Shown: positions 1-6,323 of the stretch, piece by piece
Numbering within the stretch: position 1 is the first letter of the stretch
How the letters are laid out: each line of letters opens with the position of its first letter
The notes under the pieces: model-generated
Database searches by the model: none
What the model was told of the DNA's origin: nothing
Seen by the model: the letters and a program-made list of their open reading frames with translations, nothing else
Source: an uncultured Syntrophobacteraceae bacterium
GTDB taxonomy: Bacteria; Desulfobacterota; Syntrophobacteria; Syntrophobacterales; Syntrophobacteraceae
Assembly (NCBI GenBank): GCA_937889795.1
Contig: CALBZH010000573.1
Location: 1-11,009, forward strand
Reading direction: 5' to 3'
Length of the DNA: 11,009 bases
Translations under genes and position numbers: made by a program

Positions 1-46
1 ACCACCGAGATCTACACTCTTTCCCTACACGACGCTCTTCCGATCT
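1..46 (+). other. Illumina P5/TruSeq adapter remnant (artefact)
   Basis: The first 46 bases match the 3' 46 nt of the standard 58-nt Illumina universal (P5) adapter, ending in the familiar GACGCTCTTCCGATCT; only the first 12 nt of the oligo are missing. Genomic sequence begins at base 47, inside an AOR reading frame. This is untrimmed library sequence left at a contig end, not biology. It should be masked, and it implies that the real 5' neighbour sequence is unknown. Confidence 0.97.
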
Positions 47-47
47 G

Positions 48-206
48 AAAAAGATCCTGTCGATGGAGCGCGACTTCAACGCCCGCGCCGGGTTCACGTC
101 CGCCCACGACCGGCTGCCCGAGTTCTTCAAGCACGATCCGCTGCCGCCGCACCAGGTGGTGTTCGACGTCAAAGACGAAGAGCTGGACCAGGTTTTCAAC
201 TGGTAG
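48..206 (+). CDS. Aldehyde:ferredoxin oxidoreductase family protein, C-terminal fragment
   Basis: An open frame enters from the adapter junction and ends at TAG 204-206, giving the last 52 residues of a protein. It reads KKILSMERDFNARAGF, then a DRLPEFF segment and a terminal PPHQVVFDVKDEELDQVFNW. This pattern (an N-x-R/A-x-GF loop, then D-x-LP-x-FF, then an acidic E-E-L-D helix) is the C-terminal end of the tungsten/molybdenum AOR family, in the shorter form that I recall from anaerobic Desulfobacterota-like bacteria. These enzymes oxidise aldehydes to carboxylates in the cytoplasm with ferredoxin as acceptor, or run in reverse. The metal and [4Fe-4S] ligands lie upstream and are not in the window, so neither the metal nor the substrate can be judged. 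The gene is truncated by the contig end. It is separated from gcdH by a hairpin, so co-transcription with gcdH is doubtful. Confidence 0.8.
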   Translation, partial: KKILSMERDFNARAGFTSAHDRLPEFFKHDPLPPHQVVFDVKDEELDQVFNW

Positions 207-238
207 GGCAAGCGTCAGCCATCGGATATGCTTGTTAC

Positions 239-275
239 CAATGCCTGCTCCGGCGCACCCGCGGAGCAGGCATTG
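239..275 (+). terminator. Hairpin after the AOR gene, probable terminator
   Basis: There is a perfect 14-bp stem (239-252 with 262-275) with a 9-nt loop, starting 33 nt after the AOR stop codon. The stem core is ATGCCTGCTCCG paired with its complement. Only a weak T-rich stretch follows (TTGTTGTC), so it is not a textbook intrinsic terminator. Position and strength still favour a terminator or a 3'-end stabilising hairpin. The rest of the gap up to 397 holds no gene. I see no convincing promoter for the downstream gene; the closest candidate, TTGTCA at 276-281, has no good -10 partner. Confidence 0.6.
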
Positions 276-397
276 TTGTCATGGGCTGTGATCGAGAACG
301 TACCAGTTCAATGCCACACGAGTGCGTGTCCATAGGAGTTCCTCGTCATGCCGACGCACGGATCCAGGTCAATCCGGTTCACTGAAAGAGGCTTGCC

Positions 398-1573
398 ATG
401 CAGCCATCACAGACTGTCGACTACTATGCGTGCGAAGATCTGCTGACCGATTCCGAACGGACAATCCGAGAGCGGGTGCGCCGGTGGGTTGAAGAACGCT
501 ATCTCCCTCACGCGTCGGACTGGTTCGAGCAAGGCGTCTTCCCCATTCATCTCGTTCCCGAAATGGCGGATCTGGGGCTCTTGGGCATGAAGCTCAACTC
601 GCACGGCGGCCGCGGGTGGAACAGCATGGCTTACGGGCTCGTCTGCCAGGAAATCGAGCGAGGCGATTCCGGCCTCCGATCGTTTGTTTCCGTCATGAAT
701 TCGCTGGTGATTCATCCCCTTGCCACGTTTGGAACGGAGGCGCAGAAGGATCGATGGCTGCCGGGGCTGGTGAAGGGTGACGTGATTGGCTGCTTCGGGA
801 TGACGGAGCCGCAAGCGGGCTCCGACCCGCGGAGCATGCGGACGACCGCCGTGCGTGACGGAGGCGACTACCTCCTGAACGGCCGCAAGATGTGGATCAC
901 CAACGGGGAGATCGCCCACGTGGCCATCGTGTGGGCAAAGACCGAGGATGGCATTCGCGCTTTCCTGGTGGAGAAGGGCACGCCCGGATTCACGGCCCAT
1001 CCCATTCAGCGGAAGATGTCCCTGCGGGCGTCGGTGACGTCACTCCTTGCGCTGGAGAACGTGCGCATCCCGGCTGAAAACCTCCTCCCGGGAACCGATG
1101 GCCTCAAATCCGCCCTCCAGTGTTTAAACGAAGCCCGTTACGGAATCGCGTGGGGGGCCGTCGGCGCCGCCATGGCTTGCTACGAATCCGCCCTCCAGTA
1201 TGCCGGGAACCGGATTCAGTTCGGCGTACCGCTGGCCTCCTTCCAGCTGGTGCAAAGCAAGCTGGTGAAGATGCTGACCGAAATCACGAAGGCCCAGCTG
1301 CTCTGTGTCCGCCTGGGGCGCCTCAAAGACGAGGGGCGCGCCCATCACACCCAAGTCTCGCTCGCCAAGATGAACAACGCCTCCGAAGCCTTGAAGATAG
1401 CACGGGCAGCCAGGGATATGCTCGGGGCAACCGGCATCACCCTCGGACACCCGGTGATCCGACACATGCTGAACCTCGAAACCGTCAACACTTACGAGGG
1501 GACTCAGGACATCCACACGCTCGCCATCGGGCGAGACATCACGGGAATCAGCGCGTTCTCCCAAGGCGGGTGA
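398..1573 (+). CDS. gcdH: Glutaryl-CoA dehydrogenase (acyl-CoA dehydrogenase family)
   Basis: This is a cytoplasmic FAD enzyme oxidising glutaryl-CoA, normally with decarboxylation to crotonyl-CoA, the last shared step of lysine/tryptophan and benzoyl-CoA breakdown. Its 391 aa is the usual family length without a targeting peptide. The N-terminal helical domain is about 15-130, the beta domain with FGMTEPQAGSDP 133-144 and WITN 166-169 follows, and the C-terminal helical domain is about 235-385. The signature RYGIAWG is at 247-253, QFGVPLA at 274-280, and NTYEGTQDIH at 364-373 carries the catalytic base Glu367. Arg94, Ser95 and Ser98 (LRSFVSV), which hold the gamma-carboxylate in human GCDH, are all present, as are Glu87 and Tyr366. 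As I recall, these last two distinguish decarboxylating from non-decarboxylating enzymes. The start is supported by GAAAGAGG about 7 nt upstream. The gene converges on the ALDH gene, with a 72-nt gap lacking a clear terminator. Confidence 0.93.
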   Translation: MQPSQTVDYYACEDLLTDSERTIRERVRRWVEERYLPHASDWFEQGVFPIHLVPEMADLGLLGMKLNSHGGRGWNSMAYGLVCQEIERGDSGLRSFVSVMNSLVIHPLATFGTEAQKDRWLPGLVKGDVIGCFGMTEPQAGSDPRSMRTTAVRDGGDYLLNGRKMWITNGEIAHVAIVWAKTEDGIRAFLVEKGTPGFTAHPIQRKMSLRASVTSLLALENVRIPAENLLPGTDGLKSALQCLNEARYGIAWGAVGAAMACYESALQYAGNRIQFGVPLASFQLVQSKLVKMLTEITKAQLLCVRLGRLKDEGRAHHTQVSLAKMNNASEALKIARAARDMLGATGITLGHPVIRHMLNLETVNTYEGTQDIHTLAIGRDITGISAFSQGG

Positions 1574-1645
1574 GATGTGCTTCGAACCTGCCACGAGATG
1601 GCCCACTGGGCCCAAGCTCCTCGCCCGAGCCCTCAACCACCGGCG

Positions 1646-3178
1646 TTATCCCAGATCGAACGAGATCCCCTGGGCGAGCGGCATTTCGCTCGACCAGTTG
1701 ATGGTGCTGGTCTGGCGGCGCATGTACACCTTCCAGGCATCCGATCCCGATTCGCGCCCGCCTCCCGAATCCTTCTCCCCTCCGAAAGCTCCTCCGATCT
1801 CGGCCCCCGAGGTGCTGACGTTCACGTTGGCAATCCCGCAGTCGCTCCCCTTCGCACTGAGGAAAAGCTCCGCCTCGCGGAGGTCGTTGGTGAAGATGGA
1901 GGACGTGAGTCCCTGGGGAACGCCGTTTTGGATGGCGATCGCCTCATCCAGGGTCTTGGCCCGCATGAGGTACAGGATCGGCGCAAACGTCTCTTCCAGG
2001 ACGGCGGGAAGATCCGGCTTCGCCTCGCAAAGGCACGGCGTCACATAGGTTCCCGCCTCAAAGAGGTCTCCGGAAAGCACATCCCCACCGTACACGATGT
2101 CCCCGCCCTGCTCCCGGACCTCTCCGAGCACCCGCTGCATCTTCTGAACCGCCGCACGGTCGATCAGCGGCCCCATGAGTGTCCCCTTGTCCAACGGATC
2201 TCCGATCCGGACTTGACGGTAGGCGGCAACGAGGCGCTCGATCAGGGCATCGTAGACGCCTTCGAGGATGATCAGGCGTCGGATGGTTGTACAGCGCTGG
2301 CCGGCCGTTCCCACCGCACCGAAGAGGATGGCGCGTGCGGCTAGATCGAGATCCGCGTGCTCCGTGACGATGACGGCATTGTTGCCCCCGAGCTCCAGAA
2401 GCGGCCGTCCAAGCCGGGCAAGAACCGTCTGCCCCACTCGACGCCCCATGGCGACGCTGCCCGTCGCGGAAACCAGAGGCAATCGTCTGTCCGCGATCAT
2501 GGCCTCGCCAACCCCGTGTCTGTCCCCGATCACGATGTTTAAAATGCCTTCCGGAAGCTTGTTCTCCTCGAGGACGCAACCCAGGATATGCTGGATGGCG
2601 AGCGCCGTGAGTGGCGTTCGGCTCGAAGGCTTCCACACGATCGTATCCCCCGCGACGAGCCCGATCATGGCATTCCAGGACCACACGGCCGCCGGGAAAT
2701 TAAAGGCCGTGATGACGCCGATCGGTCCAAGGGGATGCCATTGCTCGTAAAGCCGGTGCATCGGTCGCTCACTGGGCATGGTGAGACCATAGAGCATCCG
2801 CGACTGCCCCACGGCAAAATCGCAGACGTCGATCATCTCCTGGACCTCCCCTTGAGCCTCCGCCAGAATTTTGCCGTTCTCCAGCGTGATCAGCTCGGCA
2901 AGGTCCTGCTTCGCCTCCCGCAGCCGCTGCCCGATCTGGCGCACGATCTCCCCGCGTCTGGGGGCCGGCACGGAGCGCCAGATTTTAAAGGCGTGCAATG
3001 CCTTTACCGCCACTCGGTCATAGTCCGCCGCCGTCGCCTGCCTGACCTCCCCCAGCACCCGTCCATCAATGGGGGACACGGAATCCAGCAGTCCTCCGCC
3101 GCATTCCAGCCACTCCCTCCCAGTCGCAGCGCCCGGGCTCACCGACTGCAGTCCCAGGTTCTTCAGAATCGTATCCAT
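1646..3178 (-). CDS. amaB: Alpha-aminoadipate semialdehyde / piperideine-6-carboxylate dehydrogenase (ALDH7 family)
   Basis: This NAD(P)-dependent aldehyde dehydrogenase of the ALDH7A1/antiquitin type converts 2-aminoadipate 6-semialdehyde (in equilibrium with piperideine-6-carboxylate) to 2-aminoadipate in lysine catabolism. It is 510 aa, full length. The Rossmann-side TAFNFP motif has Asn160, the general base Glu262 lies in LELGGNN, and the nucleophile Cys296 lies in GTAGQRCTT. The ALDH7 hallmark SGAEIGGAFGGEK is at 458-470, followed by GGGRESGSDAWK, and the tail ends PLAQGISF. Arg295 and the Glu of GEVQE (Glu114) appear to match the residues that bind the aminoadipate carboxylate/amino group in human ALDH7A1 (recalled, not aligned). 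The start has GGAGG 6 nt upstream. It is the last gene of the minus-strand cluster, 66 nt after hicA. That gap contains only a small CGCGAC/GTCGCG hairpin at 3195-3209. Family assignment is firm; the substrate is inferred from subfamily. Confidence 0.92.
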   Translation of the reverse strand: MDTILKNLGLQSVSPGAATGREWLECGGGLLDSVSPIDGRVLGEVRQATAADYDRVAVKALHAFKIWRSVPAPRRGEIVRQIGQRLREAKQDLAELITLENGKILAEAQGEVQEMIDVCDFAVGQSRMLYGLTMPSERPMHRLYEQWHPLGPIGVITAFNFPAAVWSWNAMIGLVAGDTIVWKPSSRTPLTALAIQHILGCVLEENKLPEGILNIVIGDRHGVGEAMIADRRLPLVSATGSVAMGRRVGQTVLARLGRPLLELGGNNAVIVTEHADLDLAARAILFGAVGTAGQRCTTIRRLIILEGVYDALIERLVAAYRQVRIGDPLDKGTLMGPLIDRAAVQKMQRVLGEVREQGGDIVYGGDVLSGDLFEAGTYVTPCLCEAKPDLPAVLEETFAPILYLMRAKTLDEAIAIQNGVPQGLTSSIFTNDLREAELFLSAKGSDCGIANVNVSTSGAEIGGAFGGEKDSGGGRESGSDAWKVYMRRQTSTINWSSEMPLAQGISFDLG

Positions 3179-3244
3179 GGTCTCCCTCCGTTCACGCGAC
3201 CCCGTCGCGCGACGCTCACTTGCAGGCGTTTGGCTGGACGCGAT

Positions 3245-3469
3245 TTACAGCTGCCTGAGAAACTCCTCACTGGTGACCCCAATATCCTTGCAGATTTGCC
3301 GGAGCAAGACGGGCGAGACATCCCTCCCTGCATGGAAGGGAACCGTCGTACCCCTCCCGTCCGGGTGCCGAAATTGTTTATGCGACCCTCGCTGACGAAT
3401 CTCCTGAAAACCAAGCTGCATCAAGATTGCGAACACCTCCTGCGATTTCAGTACTGGAATCCTGCCCAT
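3245..3469 (-). CDS. hicA: HicA family toxin (predicted mRNA interferase)
   Basis: This 74-aa protein has the small dsRBD-like HicA fold. It has an N-terminal basic helix (LKSQEVFAILMQLGF), then RQRGSHKQFRHPDGR with the expected catalytic His30 in G-S-H, then TTVPFHAGRDVSP and a C-terminal helix ending in TSEEFLRQL. HicA toxins cleave mRNA and block translation until neutralised by HicB. The ATG at 3469 is chosen because MGRIPVLKS is the usual family start and it falls 1 nt after the hicB stop, giving translational coupling. A longer in-frame start at 3526 would only add an atypical Trp/Arg-rich leader that overlaps hicB. The catalytic His is intact, so the toxin looks functional. It sits inside a catabolic gene cluster, which is not its usual setting. 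Confidence 0.92.
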   Translation of the reverse strand: MGRIPVLKSQEVFAILMQLGFQEIRQRGSHKQFRHPDGRGTTVPFHAGRDVSPVLLRQICKDIGVTSEEFLRQL

Positions 3470-3470
3470 C

Positions 3471-3680
3471 TCAGGCCACCATGACCGTCTGCGTGCCCAC
3501 GAATTCAGCCTCCAACTTAGGCACACCCTCTTCGAGGAGCATCTCGATCACTTCTTTCAAGTTCCTGTTCAGCTCATCCAAGCTTTCAGCCTGTGTGTGG
3601 GCTCCCGGGAAGCCCGGAACATAGCCCACATAAAGTCCAGTGTCCGGACACCTTTCAACGACCGCGGTAAACAGCCTCAT
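3471..3680 (-). CDS. hicB: HicB family antitoxin (short form)
   Basis: This 69-aa protein is the partial RNase H-like HicB fold: RLFTAVVERCPDTGLYVGYVPGFPGAHTQ followed by the helix ESLDELNRNLKEVIEMLLEE. HicB binds HicA and masks its active site. This is the short form without an obvious C-terminal HTH or ribbon-helix-helix domain, so autoregulation through DNA binding is not evident. The ATG at 3680 is chosen because AGGAG lies 7 nt upstream (3688-3692). ATG 3695 and TTG 3707 are in frame, but the first overlaps that ribosome site and neither has a better one. It lies 28 nt after the aminotransferase stop and 1 nt before hicA. I see no separate promoter in those 28 nt, so the pair is probably read through from upstream or uses a weak promoter inside the aminotransferase gene. 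Confidence 0.9.
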   Translation of the reverse strand: MRLFTAVVERCPDTGLYVGYVPGFPGAHTQAESLDELNRNLKEVIEMLLEEGVPKLEAEFVGTQTVMVA

Positions 3681-3708
3681 ACCATGTCTCCTCATGGACC
3701 AATGCAAA

Positions 3709-5034
3709 TCAACCTGTCATCGATCTCAAGACTTCCTCCAGAATCGTCAGGCTCGTGTCCACTTCCTCCGCGGATATGGTCAGAGCCGGTGAGATCCGGA
3801 TGGTGTTCTCGCCGCAGCCGAGGAGGAGGAGTCCCTTGGCGAACGCCGCCTGGACGATCGCGTTGCGCCAGTCGGGGGCACGTTCTTTGGTCTCGCGGTT
3901 CTTGACGATCTCGATCCCGATCATGAGCCCCTTGCCGCGCACGTCCCCGATGCATTCGTTGGATTGCTGCAGCGCATGCAAGCCTTCCATGAACTGCTCG
4001 CCCCGGGCGGCGGCGTTTGCCATGAGCGTCTCTTCCAGGAGGTCGATCGTGGCCAGGGCAGCGGCGCACGAAACCGGGTTCCCGCCGAAGGTCGAGGCGT
4101 GGGACCCTGCCTCCCAGTCCATCAAGTCCGCTTTGGCCACCATCGCGCCAAGCGGCATGCCAGAGGCGACGCCCTTGGCGATGGCCAGGACATCCGGGAC
4201 GACTCCGAAGTGCTCGACCGCGAACATCTTGCCGGTCCGCCCCATCCCGGATTGAACCTCGTCCGCGACCAAAAAAATCCCGTACTTCGCGGTCAGCGCT
4301 CTGAGAGCGGCCAGGAAGCGAGGCGGGGGAACGATATAGCCCCCCTCCCCCTGGATTGGCTCGACAAAGACCGCTGCGACCTCCTCAGGTGGGACGCAGG
4401 TGCGGAACAGGACGTCCTCGATCCATTGAACGCATTCCGTGCCGCAACGATCCGCGCACATCCCGTGGGCACACCGGTAGCAGCTGGGAAAAGGCACGTG
4501 GGTGATCCCCGAGATCAGCGGGCTGTAGTGCCGTTTTTGCACGACCTTGCTCGCCGTAAGCGAGAGGGCTCCCATCGTGCGCCCGTGGAAGGCGCCGAAG
4601 AAGGCGATGTTGAGGTCCCGACGCGTGTGCCAGCGGGCGAGCTTGAAGGCGGCTTCGACCGCTTCCGCGCCCGAGTTGCCGAAAAAGACCTTGTGGGGCT
4701 CGGCCCCCGGGGCCAGCTCCGCCAATCGCCGAGCGAGGCGGATCTGGGCCGTGTAGTAGAAATCGGTTCCCGACATGTGAAGGAGCTGCCCGGCCTGATG
4801 CTTGATCGCCTCCACAACCCGGGGATGGCAGTGCCCCGTGGTGCACACGGCAATCCCGGCTGTCAGATCGAGAAAGGTATTCCCGTCGGGATCCCGGATC
4901 CATAGCCCCTCGCCCTTCTCCGCAACCAGCGGGTAGACTCGGGTATAGGACGGCGACACATATTGGGCGTCCTGCTCGATCAGAGCGGCGGCCTTGGGGC
5001 CTGGCAAGGGTGTCCGAATCTCAGGTCGTCTCAT
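3709..5034 (-). CDS. Class III (omega) PLP aminotransferase, acetylornithine/4-aminobutyrate type; candidate lysine 6-aminotransferase
   Basis: This cytoplasmic fold-type I PLP enzyme is 441 aa. Numbered from this start, the motifs are NSGAEAVEAA at 120-129, GAFHGRT at 147-153, VADEVQ at 256-261 with cofactor Asp258, AIAKG with Schiff-base Lys287, and TFGGNP at 315-320. The family contains GABA, ornithine and lysine omega-aminotransferases and some racemases, so motifs alone do not fix the substrate. The adjacent ALDH7 gene makes lysine 6-amination the best guess. An unusual Cys cluster (C-x2-C-x4-C-x3-C-x3-C) occupies 185-201. The start at 5034 is chosen because MRRPEIRTPLPGPKA is typical of the family. 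It overlaps the upstream Cdd1-like gene by 14 nt and has AAAGG and GGGAGG just upstream. An in-frame ATG at 5061, with GGAG 8 nt upstream, is also possible. A second, 2-aminoadipate aminotransferase is not seen in the window. Confidence 0.85.
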   Translation of the reverse strand: MRRPEIRTPLPGPKAAALIEQDAQYVSPSYTRVYPLVAEKGEGLWIRDPDGNTFLDLTAGIAVCTTGHCHPRVVEAIKHQAGQLLHMSGTDFYYTAQIRLARRLAELAPGAEPHKVFFGNSGAEAVEAAFKLARWHTRRDLNIAFFGAFHGRTMGALSLTASKVVQKRHYSPLISGITHVPFPSCYRCAHGMCADRCGTECVQWIEDVLFRTCVPPEEVAAVFVEPIQGEGGYIVPPPRFLAALRALTAKYGIFLVADEVQSGMGRTGKMFAVEHFGVVPDVLAIAKGVASGMPLGAMVAKADLMDWEAGSHASTFGGNPVSCAAALATIDLLEETLMANAAARGEQFMEGLHALQQSNECIGDVRGKGLMIGIEIVKNRETKERAPDWRNAIVQAAFAKGLLLLGCGENTIRISPALTISAEEVDTSLTILEEVLRSMTG

Positions 5035-5305
5035 GGCGCCTTTGCCTCCCTGGCTTCTCATCTTTCCATCTCCACCATTTCAAACGCTCCGGGTCATGCA
5101 CTTCATGGCTTGCGAAGTAGACGGCACAGCGAAAGACGTAGAGCATGCACCGGTCGATGTGACTTCCTCGAATCGTGCCCAGCCTCTCGTACATCGCCTC
5201 CGGATCCGCTCCCCGAAGATCATCCAGCCGGTAAAATCCCAGCTCTTCCAGGTCCCTGGCAATGCTCGGCCCGACGCCGGGAATGACTCGAAGCTCCTTG
5301 CTCAT
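5021..5305 (-). CDS. Small helix-hairpin-helix protein, Cdd1 / 'pathogenicity locus' family
   Basis: This is a 94-aa soluble protein. Residues 6-30 (RVIPGVGPSIARDLEELGF and the following RLDDL) form a helix-hairpin-helix of the kind that contacts DNA backbone. Residues 35-66 (PEAMYERL, then IDRCMLYVFRCAVYFAS) and the tryptophan-rich LKWWRWKD at 75-82 match the Cdd1-type family, whose function is unknown. The tail (EKPGRQRRHETT) is basic and probably disordered. GGGAG lies 5 nt before the ATG. It follows the beta-lactamase stop by 20 nt and overlaps the aminotransferase start by 14 nt (or 41 nt if the longer aminotransferase start is used), so it is very likely co-translated with both. The function is not known; a DNA-binding or repair-associated role is only suggested by the HhH motif. 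Confidence 0.82.
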   Translation of the reverse strand: MSKELRVIPGVGPSIARDLEELGFYRLDDLRGADPEAMYERLGTIRGSHIDRCMLYVFRCAVYFASHEVHDPERLKWWRWKDEKPGRQRRHETT

Positions 5306-5325
5306 TGTCTCTCCCGTCCCTGGAG

Positions 5326-6198
5326 TTACAGGACTCCAAGGTCAACCAGGATCTGCCGGGTGATGTCGAGGCGTGCTTTCAGGAACGCGTCGTCCACGTT
5401 GGCTCCTTCGATGTTCGTGGCAAAACAGTAGAGCTGGCCCGACTTTTCAACTGTTCCGATAAACCACCCGATCGGCTGCCCGGCCCGCTGCACGGCTCCG
5501 GTCTTGCCGCTCAGCCGGTGGCTCGACGTGTCCTCCATCACGAGGATCCGTTTGACGATCTCCATGGACCGCGAGGAAAACGGCAAGTCGTTCTGGTAAA
5601 GGCGTCGCAGGAATTCGACTTGCTCGTCCGCCGAAATTCGCAGTCCCCCGTCCAGCCAAAACGAATCCACGGGACCCGTGAGATTCCGGTTGCCATATCC
5701 AACCTCGTCCACGAAGTGCTGCATACGCTCCTTACCCAGCCCTCGGGCCAATTCCTGGAAATACCAGACCACTGACGCCACCATGGCCGATTGAAGCGTC
5801 TGATCACGATTCCAGTCTGCAATCTGGTACTGTGTCCCATTCCAGGAGAGCATGGTGTTTTCGTCCTGGACGACTCCGGCTTCCAACGCCATGAGCGCGT
5901 TCATCACCTTGAAGGTCGATGCGGGAAGGAATCTCTCCTCACACCGTTCGGGGTTGTAACGCACATAGGACTTCGCGCTCACGGCGAAGAGGACGAACGC
6001 CCCCTTGACATTGGCGGCATCGAAGTATTTCTTGAAATCGGGTCGCAGCTCAACAGCCGGCACGGCAACCCGCGCCGGGTCGATGGGATGCAGCGTCGGG
6101 GGATCGGTCTCCGTAACCCCCGCTAGCACGTTTGCCGTCGCACCCCAAAACAGGCCCAGGCCCAGGAGGAGTGCTTTTTGCCCTTTGCTCAGTCCCAT
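5326..6198 (-). CDS. Class D (OXA-type) beta-lactamase, periplasmic
   Basis: This serine beta-lactamase hydrolyses beta-lactams through an acyl-enzyme on the active-site serine, helped by a carboxylated lysine. All class D motifs are present, numbered from the 290-aa form: STFK with Ser94 and Lys97, S-V-V at 142-144, YGN at 168-170, FWLDGGLRIS at 180-189 (its Trp corresponds to OXA-10 Trp154), KTG at 232-234 and a GWFIG strand at 244-248. The N-terminus MGLSKGQK plus a hydrophobic stretch ending ANVLA-G is a signal peptide, with no lipobox Cys. ATG 6198 is chosen because AAAGGA lies 6 nt upstream; ATG 6213 (295 aa) is in frame but its GGAG is 11 nt away. The protein is intact and distant from clinical OXA enzymes by inspection. 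It heads the minus-strand cluster. Class D-like folds also occur in sensor proteins, but no transmembrane signalling domain is present. Confidence 0.9.
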   Translation of the reverse strand: MGLSKGQKALLLGLGLFWGATANVLAGVTETDPPTLHPIDPARVAVPAVELRPDFKKYFDAANVKGAFVLFAVSAKSYVRYNPERCEERFLPASTFKVMNALMALEAGVVQDENTMLSWNGTQYQIADWNRDQTLQSAMVASVVWYFQELARGLGKERMQHFVDEVGYGNRNLTGPVDSFWLDGGLRISADEQVEFLRRLYQNDLPFSSRSMEIVKRILVMEDTSSHRLSGKTGAVQRAGQPIGWFIGTVEKSGQLYCFATNIEGANVDDAFLKARLDITRQILVDLGVL

Positions 6199-6226
6199 TC
6201 CAGTTCCTTTCATGAATTATGGCTCT

Positions 6227-6255
6227 CCGGGGAGCAAAGCGTTGACCGCTCCCGG
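6227..6255. promoter_or_regulatory. Imperfect palindrome in the divergent promoter region
   Basis: GGGAGC (6230-6235) and GCTCCC (6248-6253) form a 6-bp inverted repeat with a 12-nt spacer. With a one-base bulge it extends outward through CCGG/CGG. The spacer contains the candidate -35 TTGACC of the plus-strand promoter. A site that straddles -35 between divergent operons is where a repressor would be expected, but no regulator gene is in the window. It could equally be chance in GC-rich DNA. Confidence 0.35.
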
Positions 6256-6270
6256 ATTTCATAGTTTACT
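6242..6270 (+). promoter_or_regulatory. Candidate sigma70 promoter for the 2-oxoacid dehydrogenase operon
   Basis: TTGACC (6242-6247, 5 of 6 to the -35 consensus) is followed by a 17-bp spacer and TTTACT (6265-6270, 4 of 6 to TATAAT), 53 nt before the E1alpha start. This is the best match I find in the 110-125 nt between the divergent operons. On the opposite strand I see only a weak candidate (TTGTTG, 17 bp, TAGAAA) for the beta-lactamase cluster. Confidence 0.45.
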
Positions 6271-6323
6271 GACTTCATACGGTTTCTATCATTTCCGCTC
6301 CCAGCCAACAAAGGATAAGCGCG

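Noticed and set aside
47..397. Complete gene or tRNA near the left end
   Set aside because: Only the AOR tail and an intergenic region with a hairpin are present; no cloverleaf or other open frame with a ribosome site was found.
1574..1645. Bidirectional terminator between convergent gcdH and amaB
   Set aside because: The only pairing is GGCCC with GGGCC (5 bp) and there is no T-run, so it is not supported.
3195..3209. CGCGAC/GTCGCG hairpin between hicA and amaB as a terminator
   Set aside because: Only a 6-bp stem with no following T-tract on either strand; too weak to call in GC-rich DNA.
2588..3484. 298-codon plus-strand frame across the start of amaB and hicA
   Set aside because: It crosses two well-supported minus-strand genes and a gap, and its translation is Arg/Pro-rich and unlike any family.
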